Shown here: piece by piece, positions 1-12,271 of the stretch
Layout of the letters: every line of letters begins with the position of its first letter
Numbering within the stretch: the first letter of the stretch is position 1
From: Saccoglossus kowalevskii
Taxonomy: Eukaryota > Hemichordata > Enteropneusta > Harrimaniidae
DNA length: 21,791 nt
Assembly: GCF_000003605.2 (NCBI RefSeq)
Contig: NW_003123840.1
Location: 1 to 21,791 of the forward strand
Direction: 5' to 3'
The notes under the pieces: generated by a model
The model's input: only the letters and a program-made list of their open reading frames with translations
Database searches by the model: none
Told to the model about the DNA's origin: nothing
Made by a program: the position numbers and the translations under genes

Positions 1-629
1 TCACACATCTGTGCTATGCATCGGATACCACCATACACATTCACACATCCTGTAGCTATGCATCGCATTCCACCATACACATTTACACATCCTGTGCTAT
101 GCATTGCATTCCACCATACACCTTTACACATCCTGTGCTATGCATTGCATTCCACCATACACTCTTACACATCCTGTGCTATGCATCGCATTCCACCATA
201 CACCTTTACACATCATGTGCTATGCGTCGCATTCCACCATATATATTTACACATCATGTGCTATGCATTGCATTCCACCATACACCTTTACACATCCTGT
301 GTTATGCATCGCCTTCTACCATACACATTCACATATTCTGTGCTATGCATTGCATTCCACCATACACATTCACACATCCTGTGCTATGCATCGCAATCCA
401 CCATATACATTTACACACCCTGTGCTATGGATCGCCTTCCACCATACACATTCACACATTCTGTGCTATGCGTCGCATTCCACTCTACACATTCACACAT
501 CCTGTGCTATGCATCGCATTCCACCATACACCTTTACACATCCTGTGCTGTGCATCTCATTCCACCATACATCTTTACACATCCTATGATATGCATCGCA
601 TTCCATCATACACATTTACACATTGTGTG

Positions 630-1430
630 CTATGCATTGCATTCCACTATACACTTTTACACATCCTGTGCTATGCATCGCATTCCACCGTACACATTTA
701 CACATCCTGTGCTCTGCATTGCATTCCACCATACACCTTTACACATCCTGTGCTATGCATCGCATTCCACCATACACCTTTACACATCCTACGATATGCA
801 TCGCATTCCATCATACACATTTACACATTGTGTGCTATGCGTCGCATTCCACCATACACCTTTACACATCCTGTGCTGTGCATTTCATTCCACCATACAC
901 ATTCACACATCCTGTGCTATGCATCGCATTCCACCATACACGTTTACTCACACTGTACTATGCATCGCATTCCACCATACACATTAACACACCCTGTGCT
1001 ATGCATGGCATTCAACTATACACATTCTTATATCCTGTGTGATGCATCGCAATCCTCCATACTCATTTACACACCCTGTGCTATGCATTGCATTCAACTA
1101 TACACATTCTCATATCCTGTGCTATGCATTGCATTCCACCATACACTTTTACACATCCTGTGCTATGCATTGCATTCTACCATACACATTTACACATCAT
1201 GTGCTATGCATTGCATTCCACCATACACCTTTATACATCATGTGTTATGCATTGCATTCCACCATACACTTTTACACATCCTGTGCTATGCATTGCATTC
1301 TACCATACACATTTACACATACTGTGCTATGCATTGCATTCCACCATACACCTTTACACATCCTGTGCTATGCATTGCATTCCACCATACACCTTTACAC
1401 ATCCTGTGCTATGCATTGCATTCCACCATA
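630..1430 (+). repeat. Long duplicated block A, copy 1
   Basis: This stretch of about 20 monomers recurs at 13547-14307 with an offset of 12917 bases (315 monomers plus 2, explained by intervening indels). After four substitutions near the left edge, I saw no difference by eye from about 775 to 1380. The block contains the most aberrant monomers in the window, with ATTCAACTATAC, TTCTTATATCC and TGTGTGATGC variants. That makes independent convergence very unlikely and points to a recent copy event. Copy 1 has one extra monomer of the CACCTTTAC type near 1340-1440 compared with copy 2. Confidence 0.9.
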
Positions 1431-3000
1431 CACCTTTACACACCCTGTGCTATGCATTGCATTCCACAATACACATTTACACATCCTGTGCTATGCATCG
1501 CATTCCACCATACACATTTACACATCCTGTGATATGCATTGCATTCCACAATACACATTTTCACATCCGTGCTATGCATCGGATCCCACCATACACATTC
1601 ACACATCCTGTGCTATGCTTAGCATTCCACCATACACATTTACACATCCTGTGCTATGCATTGCATTCCACCATACACCTTTACACATCATGTGCTATGC
1701 ATTGCATTCCACCATACACTCTTACACATCCTGTGCTACGCATTGCATTCCACCATACACCCTTACACATCCTGTGCTATGCATCGCATTCCACCATACA
1801 CATTTAAACATCCTGTGCTATGCATTGCATTCCACCATACACCTTTACACATCCTGTGCTATGCATTGAATTCCACCATACACTCTTACTCATCCTGTGC
1901 TATGCACTGCATTCCACCAAACACCCTTACACATCCTGTGCTATGCATTGCATTCCACCATACACATTCACACATCCTGTGCTATGCATCGCATTCCACC
2001 ATACACCTTTACACATCATGTGCTATGCGTCGCATTCCACCATACATATTTACACACCCTGTGCTATGCATTGCATTCCACCATACACCTTTACACATCC
2101 TGTGCTATGCATTGCATTCCACCATACACATTCACACATCCTGTGCTATGCATCGCATTCCACCATACACCTATACACATCCTATGCTATGCATCGCATT
2201 CCATCATACACATTTACACATCATGTGCTATGCGTCGCATTCCACCATACACATTTACACATCCTGTGCTATGCATTGCATTCCACCATACACATTCACA
2301 CATCCTGTGCTATGCATTGCATTCCACCATACACTTTTACACATCCTGTGCTATGCATTGCATTCTACCATACACATTTACACATCCTGTGCTATGCATT
2401 GCATTCCACCATACACCTTTACACATCCTGTGCTATGCATTGCATTCCACCATACACCTTTACACATCCTGTGCTATACATTGCATTCCACCATACACCT
2501 GTACACATCCTGTGCTATGCATTGCCTTCCACCATACACATTCACACATCCTGTGCTATGCATTGCATTCCACCATACACCTTTACACACACTGTGCTAT
2601 GCATTGCATTCCACAAGACACATTTACACATCCTGTGCTATGCATCGCATTCCACCATACACATTTACACATCATGTGATATGCATTGCATTCCACAATA
2701 CACATTTTCACATCTGTGCTATGCATCGGATTCCACCATACACATTCACACATCCTGTGCTATGCATCGCATTCCACCATACACATTTACACATTCTGTG
2801 CTATGCATCGCCTTCCACCATACACATTTACACATCCTGTGCTATGCATCGCCTTCCACCATACACATTCACACATCCTGTGCTATGCATTGCATTCCAC
2901 TATACACTTTTACACATCCTGTGCTATGCATCGCATTCCACCGTACACATTTACACATCCTGTGCTATGCATTGCATTCCACCATACACCTTTACACATC

Positions 3001-3738
3001 CAGTGCTATGCATTGCATTCCACCATACACCTTTACACATCCTATGATATGCTTCGCATTCTATCATACACATTTACACATTGTGTGCTATGCGTCGCAT
3101 TCCACCATACACCTGTACACACCCTGTACTATGCATCGCAATCCACCATATACATTTACACACCCTGTGCTATGCATCGCATTCCATCATACACATTTAC
3201 ACATCCTGTGCTATGCATTGCATTCCACCATACACCTTTACACATCCTGTGCTATGCATTGCATTCCACCATACAGTCTTACACACCCTGTGCTATGCAT
3301 TGCATTCCACAATACACATTTACACATCCTGTGCTATGCATTGCATTCCACAATACACATTTACACATCCAGTGCTATGCATTGCATTCCACCATACACC
3401 TTTACACATCCTATGATATGCTTCGCATTCTATCATACACATTTACACATTGTGTGCTATGCGTCGCATTCCACCATACACCTGTACACACCCTGTACTA
3501 TGCATCGCAATCCACCATATACATTTACACACCCTGTGCTATGCATCGCATTCCATCATACACATTTACACATCCTGTGCTATGCATTGCATTCCACCAT
3601 ACACCTTTACACATCCTGTGCTATGCATTGCATTCCACCATACACTCTTACACACCCTGTGCTATGCATTGCATTCCACAATACACATTTACACATCCTG
3701 TGCTATGCATTGCATTCCACAATACACATTTACACATC
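3001..3738 (+). repeat. Tandem duplication of a 9-monomer (369 bp) unit
   Basis: Copies run 3001-3369 and 3370-3738. Both open with CAGTGCTATGC, an unusual CCAGTG monomer start, and continue through CCTATGATATGCTTCGC, CATTCTATCATAC, TTGTGTGCTATGCGTCGC and a CACCTGTACAC monomer in identical order. The only difference I noticed is CAGTCTTAC near 3275 against CACTCTTAC near 3644. A local higher-order repeat of two units, consistent with one recent unequal exchange or slippage event nine monomers long. Confidence 0.92.
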
Positions 3739-3825
3739 TGTGCTATGCATCGGATACCACCATACACATTCACACATCCTGTGCTATGCATCGCATTCCA
3801 CCATACACATTTACACATCCTGTGC

Positions 3826-4216
3826 TATGCATCGCCTTCCACCATACACATTTACACATCCTGTGCTATGCATCGCTTCCACCATACACATTCACACATC
3901 CTGTGCTATGCATCGCATTCCACCATATACATTTACACACCCTGTGCTATGCATCGCATTCCATCATACACATTTACACATTCTGTGCTATGCATTGCAT
4001 TCCACCATACACCTTTACACATCCTGTGCTATGCATTGCATTCCACCATACACTCTTACACATCCTGTGCTATGCATCGCCTTCCACCATACACATTTAC
4101 ACATCCTGTGCTATGCATCTCTTCCACCATACACATTCACACATCCTGTGCTATGCATCGCATTCCACCATATACATTTACACACCCTGTGCTATGCATC
4201 GCATTCCATCATACAC
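3826..4216 (+). repeat. Local 6-monomer duplication sharing a 1-bp deletion
   Basis: The stretches 3826-3971 and about 4071-4216 carry the same monomer series: a CGCCTTCC monomer, then a monomer missing one base in CATCGCCTTCC (CATCGCTTCC near 3874, CATCTCTTCC near 4119), then a monomer with CCATATACATTTACACACCC, then a CATTCCATCATAC monomer. The offset is 245, which is six monomers minus the shared one-base deletion. The shared deletion marks the two as copies of each other. Confidence 0.8.
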
Positions 4217-4890
4217 CTTTACACATCCTGTGTTATGCATCGCCTTGTACCATACAACATTCACATATTCTGTGCTATGCATTGCATTCCACCATACACA
4301 TTCACACATCCTGTGCTATGCATTCGCAATCCACCATATACATTTACACACCCTGTGCTATGGATCGCCTTCCCCCATACACATTCACACATTCTGTGTT
4401 ATACATAGCATTCCACTATACACTTTTACACATCCTGTGATATGCATTGCATTCCACCATACACATTTACACATCCAGTGCTAAGCAATGCATTCCACCA
4501 TACACCTTTACACATCCTATGGTATGCATTGCATTCCATCATACACCTTTACACAACGTATGATATGCTTCGCATTCCATCATACCCATTTACACGATGT
4601 GTGCTATGCATCGCATTCCACCATACACATTTACACACCCTGTGCTATGCATCGCATTCCATCATACACATTTACACATCCTGTGCTATGCATTGCATTC
4701 CATCATACACCTTTACACATCCTGTGCTATGCATTGCATTCCACCATACACTCTTACACACTCTGTGCTATGCATTGCATTCCACAATACACATTTACAC
4801 ATCCTGTGCTATGCATCGCATTCCACCATACACATTTACACATCATGTGATATGCATTGCATTCCACAATACACATTTACACATACATGT

Positions 4891-5550
4891 GCTATGCATC
4901 GCATTCCACCATACACATTCACACATCCTATGATATGCATCGCATTCCATCATACACATTTACACATTGTGTGCTATGCGTCGCATTCAAAAATACACCT
5001 TTACACACCCTGTATTATGCATTGCATTCCACCATATACCTTTACACATCCTGTGCTATGCATTGCATTCCACCATACACTCTTACACATTCTGTGCTAC
5101 GCAATGCATTCCACCATACACCCTTACACATCCTGTGCTATGCATTGCATTCCACCATACTCCTTTACACATCCTGTGCTATGCATTGCATTCCACTATA
5201 CACATTCACACATCCTGTGCTATGCATCGCATTCCACCATACACCTTTACACATCATGTGCTATGCGTCGCATTCCACCATACATATTTACACATCCTGT
5301 GCTTTGCATTGCATTCCACCATACACCTTTACACATCCTGTGTTATGCATCGCCTTCTACCATACACATTCACATATTCTGTGCTATGCATTGCATTCCA
5401 CCATACACATTCACACATCCTGTGCTATGCATCGCATTCCACCATAAACATTTACACACCCTGTGCTATGGATCGCCTTCCACCATACACATTCACACAT
5501 TTTTTGTTATGCATTGCATTCCACTATACACTTTTACACATCCTGTGCTA
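4891..5550 (+). repeat. Three-copy block C, copy 1
   Basis: About 16 monomers recurring at offsets 3689 (8580-9239) and 6271 (11162-11821). Markers in order are CCTATGATATGC, TTGTGTGCTATGCGTCGC, the CATTCAAAAATAC monomer near 4985 (CATTCAACAATAC in the other copies), a CTACGCAATGC monomer near 5098, CATACTCCTTTAC near 5157, GTGCTTTGC near 5302, ATGGATCGCC near 5468 and CATTTTTTGTTATGC near 5500. I counted only two or three substitutions against copy 2. Confidence 0.9.
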
Positions 5551-5869
5551 TGCATTGCATTCCACCATACACCTTTACACATCCTGTGCTATGCATTGCA
5601 TTCCACCATACACATTTACACATCCTGTGCCATGCATCGCATTCCACCATACACCTTTACACATCCTATGATATGCATCGCATTCCATCATACACATTTA
5701 CATATCATGTGCTATGCGTCGCATTCCACCATACACATTGACACATCCTGTGCTATGCATTGCATTCCACCATACACCCTTACACATTCTGTGCTATGCA
5801 TTGCATTCCACCATACACCCTTACACATCCTGTGCTATGCATTGCATTCCACAATACACATTTACACAT

Positions 5870-6105
5870 CCTGTGCTATGCATTGCATTCTACCATACAC
5901 ATTTACACATCCTGTGCTATGCATTTCATTCCACCATACACCTTTACACACCCTGTGCTATGCATTGCATTCCATAATACACATTTACACATCCTGTGCT
6001 ATGCATCGCATTCCACCATACACATTTACACATCCTGTGCTATGCATTGCATTCCACAATACACATTTACACATCCTGTGCTATGCATCGCATTCCACCA
6101 TACAC
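5870..6105 (+). repeat. Duplicated segment recurring at 16450-16685
   Basis: Ordered variants CATTCTACCATAC, ATGCATTTCATTCC, a CACCTTTACACACCC monomer and CATTCCATAATAC are repeated at an offset of 10580 bases (258 monomers plus 2). The two stretches are nearly identical over about 235 bp. The second has TGTACTATGC near 16617 where the first has TGTGCTATGC. Confidence 0.75.
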
Positions 6106-6154
6106 ATTCACACATTATGTGCTATGCACTGTATTCCACAATACACATTTACAC

Positions 6155-8315
6155 ATTCTGTGCTATGCATCGCAATCCACCATACACCTTTACACATCAT
6201 GTGCTATGCATCGCAATCCTCCATATACATTTACACATCCTGTGCTATACATCGCATTCCACCATAAATATTTACACATCCTGTGCTATGCATTGCATTC
6301 CACCATACACATTTACACATCCTGTGCTCTGCATTGCATTCCACCATACACCTTTACACATCCTGGCTATGCACTGCATTCCACCATACACCTTTACACA
6401 CCCTGTGATATGCATCGCCTTCTACCATACACATTCACATATTCTGTGATATGCATTGCATTCCACAATACACATTTACACACCCTGTGTTATGCATCGC
6501 CTTCTACCATACACATTCACATATTCTGTGATATGCATTGCATTCCACAATACACTTTTACACATCCTGTGCTATGAATCGCCTTCTACCTTACACCTTT
6601 ACACACTCTGTGTTATGCATCGCCTTCTACCATACACATTCGCATATTCTGTGCTATGCATTGCATTCCACCATACACATTTACACATCCTGTGCTATGC
6701 ATTCCATTCCACAATACACATTTACACATCCTGTGCTATGCATCGCATTCCACCATACACATTCACACGTCCTGTGCTATGCATCGCATTCCACCATACA
6801 CATTTACACATCCTGTGCTATGCATCGCCTTCCACCATACACATTCACACATCCTGTGCTATGCATCGCAATCCACCATATACCTTTACACACCCTGTGC
6901 TATGCATCGCCTTCCACCATACACATTCACACATTCTGTGTTATGCATTGCATTCGACTATACACTTTTACACATCCTGTGCTATGCATTGCATTCCATA
7001 ATACACATTTACACACCCTGTGCTATGCATCGCCTTCTACCATACACATTCACATATTCTGTGCTATGCATTGCATTCCACCATACACATTCACACATCC
7101 TGTGCTATGCATCGCAACCCACCATAAACATTTACACACCCTGTGCTATGGATCGCCTTCCACCATACACATTCACACATTCTTTGTTATGCATTGCATT
7201 CCACTATACACTTTTACACATCCTGTGCTATGCATCGCATTCCACCGTACACATTTACAGATCCTGTGATATGCATTGCATTCCACCATACACCTTTGCA
7301 CATCCTGTGCTATGCATCGCATTCCACCATACACCTTTACGCATCCTATGATATGCATCACATTCCATCATACACATTTACACATTCTGTGCTATGCATC
7401 GCAATCCACCATACACCTTTACACATCATGTGCTATGCATCGCAATCCTCCATATACATTTACACATCCTGTGCTATACATCGCATTCCACCATAAACAT
7501 TTACACATACTGTGCTATGCATTGCATTCCACCATACACATTTACACATCCTGTGCTATGCATTGCATTCCACCATACACCTTTACACATCCTGTGCTAT
7601 GCATTGCATTCTACCATACACCTTTACACACCCTGTGTTATGCATCGCCTTCTACAATACACATTCACATATTCTGTGATATGCATTGCATTCCACAATA
7701 CACATTTACACACCCTGTGTTATGCATCGCCTTCTACCATACACATTCACAAATTCTGTGATATGCATTGCATTCCACAATACACTTTTACACATCCTGT
7801 GCTATGCATCGCCTTCTACCATACACCTTTACACACCCTGTGTTATGCATCGCCTTCTACCATACACATTCACATATTCTGTGCTATGCATTGCATTCCA
7901 CCATACACATTTACACATCCTGTGCTATGCATTCCATTCCACAATACACATTTACACATCCTGTGCTATGCATCGCATTCCAACATACACATTCACACGT
8001 CCTGTGCTATGCATCGCATTCCACCATACACATTTACACATCCTGTGCTATGCATCGCCTTCCACCATACACATTCACACATCCTGTGCTATGCATCGCA
8101 ATCCACCATATACCTTTACACACCCTGTGCTATGCATCGCCTTCCACCATACACATTCACACATTCTGTGTTATGCATTTCATTCGACTATACACTTTTG
8201 CACATCCTGTGCTATGCATTGCATTCTACCATTCACATTTACACACCCTGTGTTATGCATCGCCTTCTACCATACACATTCACATATTCTGTGCTATGCA
8301 TTGCATTCCACCATA
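6155..8315 (+). repeat. Duplication with a 30-monomer (1230 bp) offset
   Basis: The stretch 6155-7085 matches 7384-8315 in order. Markers are ATCGCAATCC with CATCATGTG, CAATCCTCCATATAC, GCTATACATCGC, CCATAAATATTT against CCATAAACATTT, a run of CGCCTTCTACCATAC monomers with CACATATTCTG, GCATTCCATTCC, TTCACACGTCC and ATTCGACTATAC. The offset is 1229 before position 6366 and 1230 after it, because the left copy has a private one-base deletion (CATCCTGGCTATGC). The 1230-bp offset is exactly 30 monomers. About 930 bp are shared by the two copies. Confidence 0.88.
7000..7380 (+). repeat. Three-copy block D, copy 1
   Basis: This run recurs at about 15204-15584 (offset 8204) and 17908-18289 (offset 10908). 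Shared rare variants are ATCGCAACCCACC near 7110, CCATAAACATTT, ATGGATCGC, CATTCTTTGTTATGC, CCACCGTACAC with TTTACAGATCC, CTTTGCACATCC near 7295, TTTACGCATCC near 7338 and CATCACATTCC near 7357. Confidence 0.82.
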
Positions 8316-8579
8316 CACCTTTACACATCCTGTGCTATGCATCGCATTCCACCATACACCTTTACACATCCTATGATATGCATCGCATTCCATCATACAC
8401 ATTTACACATTGTGTGCTATGCGTCGCATTCCACAATACACCTTTACACACCCTGTACTATGCATTGCATTCCACCATATACCTTTACACATCCTGTGCC
8501 ATGCATCGCATTCCGCCATACACATTTACACATCCTGTGCTATACATCGCAATCCACCATACACCTTTACACATCATGT

Positions 8580-9239
8580 GCTATGCATCGCATTCCACCA
8601 TACACATTCACACATCCTATGATATGCATCGCATTCCATCATACACATTTACACATTGTGTGCTATGCGTCGCATTCAACAATACACCTTTACACACCCT
8701 GTATTATGCATTGCATTCCACCATATACCTTTACACATCCTGTGCTATGCATTGCATTCCACCATACACTCTTACACATTCTGTGCTACGCAATGCATTC
8801 CACCATACACCCTTACACATCCTGTGCTATGCATTGCATTCCACCATACTCCTTTACACATCCTGTGCTATGCATTGCATTCCACTATACACATTCACAC
8901 ATCCTGTGCTATGCTTCGCATTCCACCATACACCTTTACACATCATGTGCTATGCGTCGCATTCCACCATACATATTTACACATCCTGTGCTTTGCATTG
9001 CATTCCACCATACACCTTTACACATCCTGTGTTATGCATCGCCTTCTACCATACACATTCACATATTCTGTGCTATGCATTGCATTCCACCATACACATT
9101 CACAAATCCTGTGCTATGCATCGCATTCCACCATAAACATTTACACACCCTGTGCTATGGATCGCCTTCCACCATACACATTCACACATTTTTTGTTATG
9201 CATTGCATTCCACTATACACTTTTACACATCCTGTGTTA
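8580..9239 (+). repeat. Three-copy block C, copy 2
   Basis: Same ordered markers as 4891-5550, with private changes ATGCTTCGC near 8911 and TTCACAAATCC near 9104. The match to the copy at 11162-11821 also extends to the left, to about 8462 (11044 in that copy), through the rare CATTCCGCCATAC monomer. At the right end it diverges at about 9236, where one extra CGCCTTCTACC monomer is present. Confidence 0.9.
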
Positions 9240-9284
9240 TGCATCGCCTTCTACCATACACATTCACATATTCTGTGCTATGCA

Positions 9285-9740
9285 TTGCATTCCACCGTAC
9301 ACATTTACAGATCCTGTGCTATGCATTGCATTCCACCATACACCTTTACACATCCTATGATATGCATCGCATTCCATCATACACATTTACATATCGTGTG
9401 CTATGCGTCGCATTCCACCATACACATTGACACATCCTGTGCTATGCATTGCATTCCACCATACACCCTTACACATTCTGTGCTATGCATTGCATTCCAC
9501 CATACACCCTTACACATCCTGTGCTATGCATTGCATTCCACCATACACCCTTACACATCCTGTGCTATGCATTGCATTCCACCATACACCTTTACACATC
9601 CTGTGCTATGCATTGCATTCCACCACACACCCTTACACATCCTGTGCTATGCATTTCATTCCACCATACACCCTTACACATCCTGTGCTATGCATTGCAT
9701 TCCACCATACACCTTTACACATCCTGTGCTATGCATTGCA
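9285..9740 (+). repeat. Duplicated segment recurring at 15685-16140
   Basis: About 11 monomers recur at an offset of 6400 bases. Shared markers are CCACCGTACAC, TTTACAGATCC, CCTATGATATGC, ACATATCGTGTG, ATGCGTCGC, CACATTGACACATCC, several CACCCTTACAC monomers, CCACCACACACCC and ATGCATTTCATTCC. The matching run ends where the 15.7-kb copy continues with a CCACCACACACTTTTAC monomer instead. Confidence 0.82.
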
Positions 9741-10256
9741 TTCCACCATACACATTTACACAGCCTGTGCCATGCATCGCATTCCACCATACACCTTTAC
9801 ACATCCTATGATATGCATCGCATTCCATCATACACATTTACACATCGTGTGCTATGCGTCGCATTCCACCATACACATTGACACATCCTGTGCTATGCAT
9901 TGCATTCCACCATACACCCTTACACATTCTGTGCTATGCATTGCATTCCACCATACACCCTTACACATCCTGTGCTATGCATTGCATTCCACCATACACC
10001 CTTACACATCCTGTGCTATGCATTGCATTCCACCATACACCTTTACACATCCTGTGCTATGCATTGCATTCCACCACACACCCTTACACATCCTGTGCTA
10101 TGCATTTCATTCCACCATACACCCTTACACATCCTGTGCTATGCATTGCATTCCACCATACACCTTTACACATCCTGTGCTATGCATTGCATTCCACCAT
10201 ACACATTTACACATCCTGTGCCATGCATCGCATTCCACCATACACCTTTACACATC
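9355..10256 (+). repeat. Tandem duplication of an 11-monomer (451 bp) unit
   Basis: Copies run 9355-9805 and 9806-10256. Each carries CTATGATATGC, CATTCCATCATAC, ATCGTGTGCTATGCGTCGC, a CACATTGACAC monomer, five CACCCTTACAC monomers, one CCACCACACACCC, one ATGCATTTCATTCC and GTGCCATGC. Differences seen are ACATATCG near 9394 against ACACATCG near 9845, and ACAGCCTG near 9763 against ACATCCTG near 10214. The match stays in phase slightly beyond both ends. The next period, from about 10257, diverges after two monomers. Confidence 0.9.
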
Positions 10257-10456
10257 CTATGATATGCATCGCATTCCATCATACACATTTACACATCGTG
10301 TGCTATGCGTCGCATTCCACCATACACATTTACACATACTGTGCTATGCATTGCATTCCACCATACACCCTTACACATCCTGTGCTATGCATTGCATTCC
10401 ACCATACACCTTTACACATCCTCTGCTGTGCATTGTATTCCACCATACACCTTAAC

Positions 10457-11043
10457 ACATCCTGCGCTATGCATTGCATTCTACCATACACCTATACACA
10501 TCCTGTGCTATGCATCGCATTCCACCATACACCTTTACACATCCTATGATATGCATCGCATTCCATCATACACATTTACACATTGTGTGATATGTATTGC
10601 ATTCCACAATACACATTTTCACATCTGTGCTATGCATCGGATTTCACCATACACATTCACACATCCTGTGCTATGCATTGCATTCCACCATAAACATTTA
10701 CACATCCTGTGCTATGCATTGCATTCCACCATACACATTTACACATCCTGTGCTATGCATTGCATTCCACCATACACCTTTACACATCCTGTGCTATGCA
10801 TCGCATTTCACCATACACCATTACACATCATGTGCTGTGCGTCGCATTCCACCATACATATTTACACATCCTGTGCTATGCATTGCATTCCACCATACAC
10901 CTTTACACATCCTGTGTTATGCATCGCCTTCTACCATACACATTCACATATTCTGTATTATGCATTGCATTCCACCATACACATTCACACATCCTGTGCT
11001 ATGCATCGCAATCCACCATAAACATTTACACACCCTGTGCTAT
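10457..11043 (+). repeat. Duplicated block E, copy 1
   Basis: About 14 monomers recur at 19601-20187 with an offset of 9144 bases (223 monomers plus 1). Markers are CCTGCGCTATGC, CACCTATACAC, a one-base-short monomer near 10624, CGGATTTCACC, CATTTCACCATACACCATTAC, GTGCTGTGCGTCGC and TTCTGTATTATGC. I noticed only one difference over about 585 bp (ATGTATTGC near 10593 against ATGCATTGC in the other copy). Confidence 0.9.
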
Positions 11044-11161
11044 GCATTGCATTCCACCATATACCTTTACACATCCTGTGCCATGCATCGCATTCCGCCA
11101 TACACATTTACACATCCTGTGCTATACATCGCAATCCACCATACACCTTTACACATCATGT

Positions 11162-11821
11162 GCTATGCATCGCATTCCACCATACACATTCACACATCCT
11201 ATGATATGCATCGCATTCCATCATACACATTTACACATTGTGTGCTATGCGTCGCATTCAACAATACACCTTTACACACCCTGTATTATGCATTGCATTC
11301 CACCATATACCTTTACACATCCTGTGCTATGCATTGCATTCCACCATACACTCTTACACATTCTGTGCTACGCAATGCATTCCACCATACACCCTTACAC
11401 ATCCTGTGCTATGCATTGCATTCCACCATACTCCTTTACACATCCTGTGCTATGCATTGCATTCCACTATACACATTCACACATCCTGTGCTATGCATCG
11501 CATTCCACCATACACCTTTACACATCATGTGCTATGCGTCGCATTCCACCATACATATTTACACATCCTGTGCTTTGCATTGCATTCCACCATACACCTT
11601 TACACATCCTGTGTTATGCATCGCCTTCTACCATACACATTCACATATTCTGTGCTATGCATTGCATTCCACCATACACATTCACACATCCTGTGCTATG
11701 CATCGCATTCCACCATAAACATTTACACACCCTGTGCTATGGATCGCCTTCCACCATACACATTCACACATTTTTTGTTATGCATTGCATTCCACTATAC
11801 ACTTTTACACATCCTGTGCTA
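11162..11821 (+). repeat. Three-copy block C, copy 3
   Basis: Third copy of the block, at offset 2582 from copy 2 (63 monomers minus 1, matching the single deletion near 10624). Identical to copy 2 by eye except for private changes in copy 2. With left extension, copies 2 and 3 share about 8462-9236 and 11044-11818, roughly 775 bp. Confidence 0.9.
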
Positions 11822-12101
11822 TGCATCGCATTCCACCGTACACATTTACAGATCCTGTGCTATGCATTGCATTCCACCATACACCTTTACACATCCTGTG
11901 CTATGCATTGCATTCCACCATACACATTTACACATCCTGTGCTATGCATCGCATTCCACCATACACCTTTACACATCCTATGATATGCATCGCATTTCAT
12001 CATACACATTTACACATCGTGTGCTATGCGTCGCATTCCACCATACACATTTACACATCCTGTGCTATGCATTGCATTCCACCATACACATTTACACATT
12101 G

Positions 12102-12271
12102 TTTGTTATGCATTGCATTCACACTATACACTTTTACACATCCTGTGCTATGCATCGCATTCCACCCATACAATTATACTGATCCTGTGGTTATGGATTT
12201 GCATTCCACCATACACATTTACACATTCCTGTGTTATGCATTGCCATTCCACCATACACCTTTACCCATCC
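12102..12271 (+). repeat. Degraded patch: four monomers with six net 1-bp insertions
   Basis: Monomer starts fall at 12102, 12144, 12186, 12230 and 12272, so four consecutive units are 42, 42, 44 and 42 bp long. Visible extra bases are in ATTCACACTATAC near 12121, CCACCCATAC near 12163, GGTTATGGATTTGC near 12190-12200, ACACATTCCTG near 12226 and TTGCCATTCC near 12244. Extra substitutions give CAATTATACTGATCC. Nothing else in the window is similar. Either a genuinely decayed island or a local consensus error in the assembly. Confidence 0.92.

Noticed and set aside
7173-7361. Minus-strand 62-codon open frame, with an identical copy at 15377-15565
   Set aside because: It lies inside duplicated block D and exists only because variant bases remove the usual reverse-strand TAA and TAG of the monomer. 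The identical copy reflects DNA duplication, not coding selection.
4891-11821. A regular higher-order repeat of about 2.6 kb
   Set aside because: The offsets between copies (3689 and 2582) are unequal, and the sequence between copies differs in monomer order, so this is a dispersed duplication and not a uniform higher-order unit.
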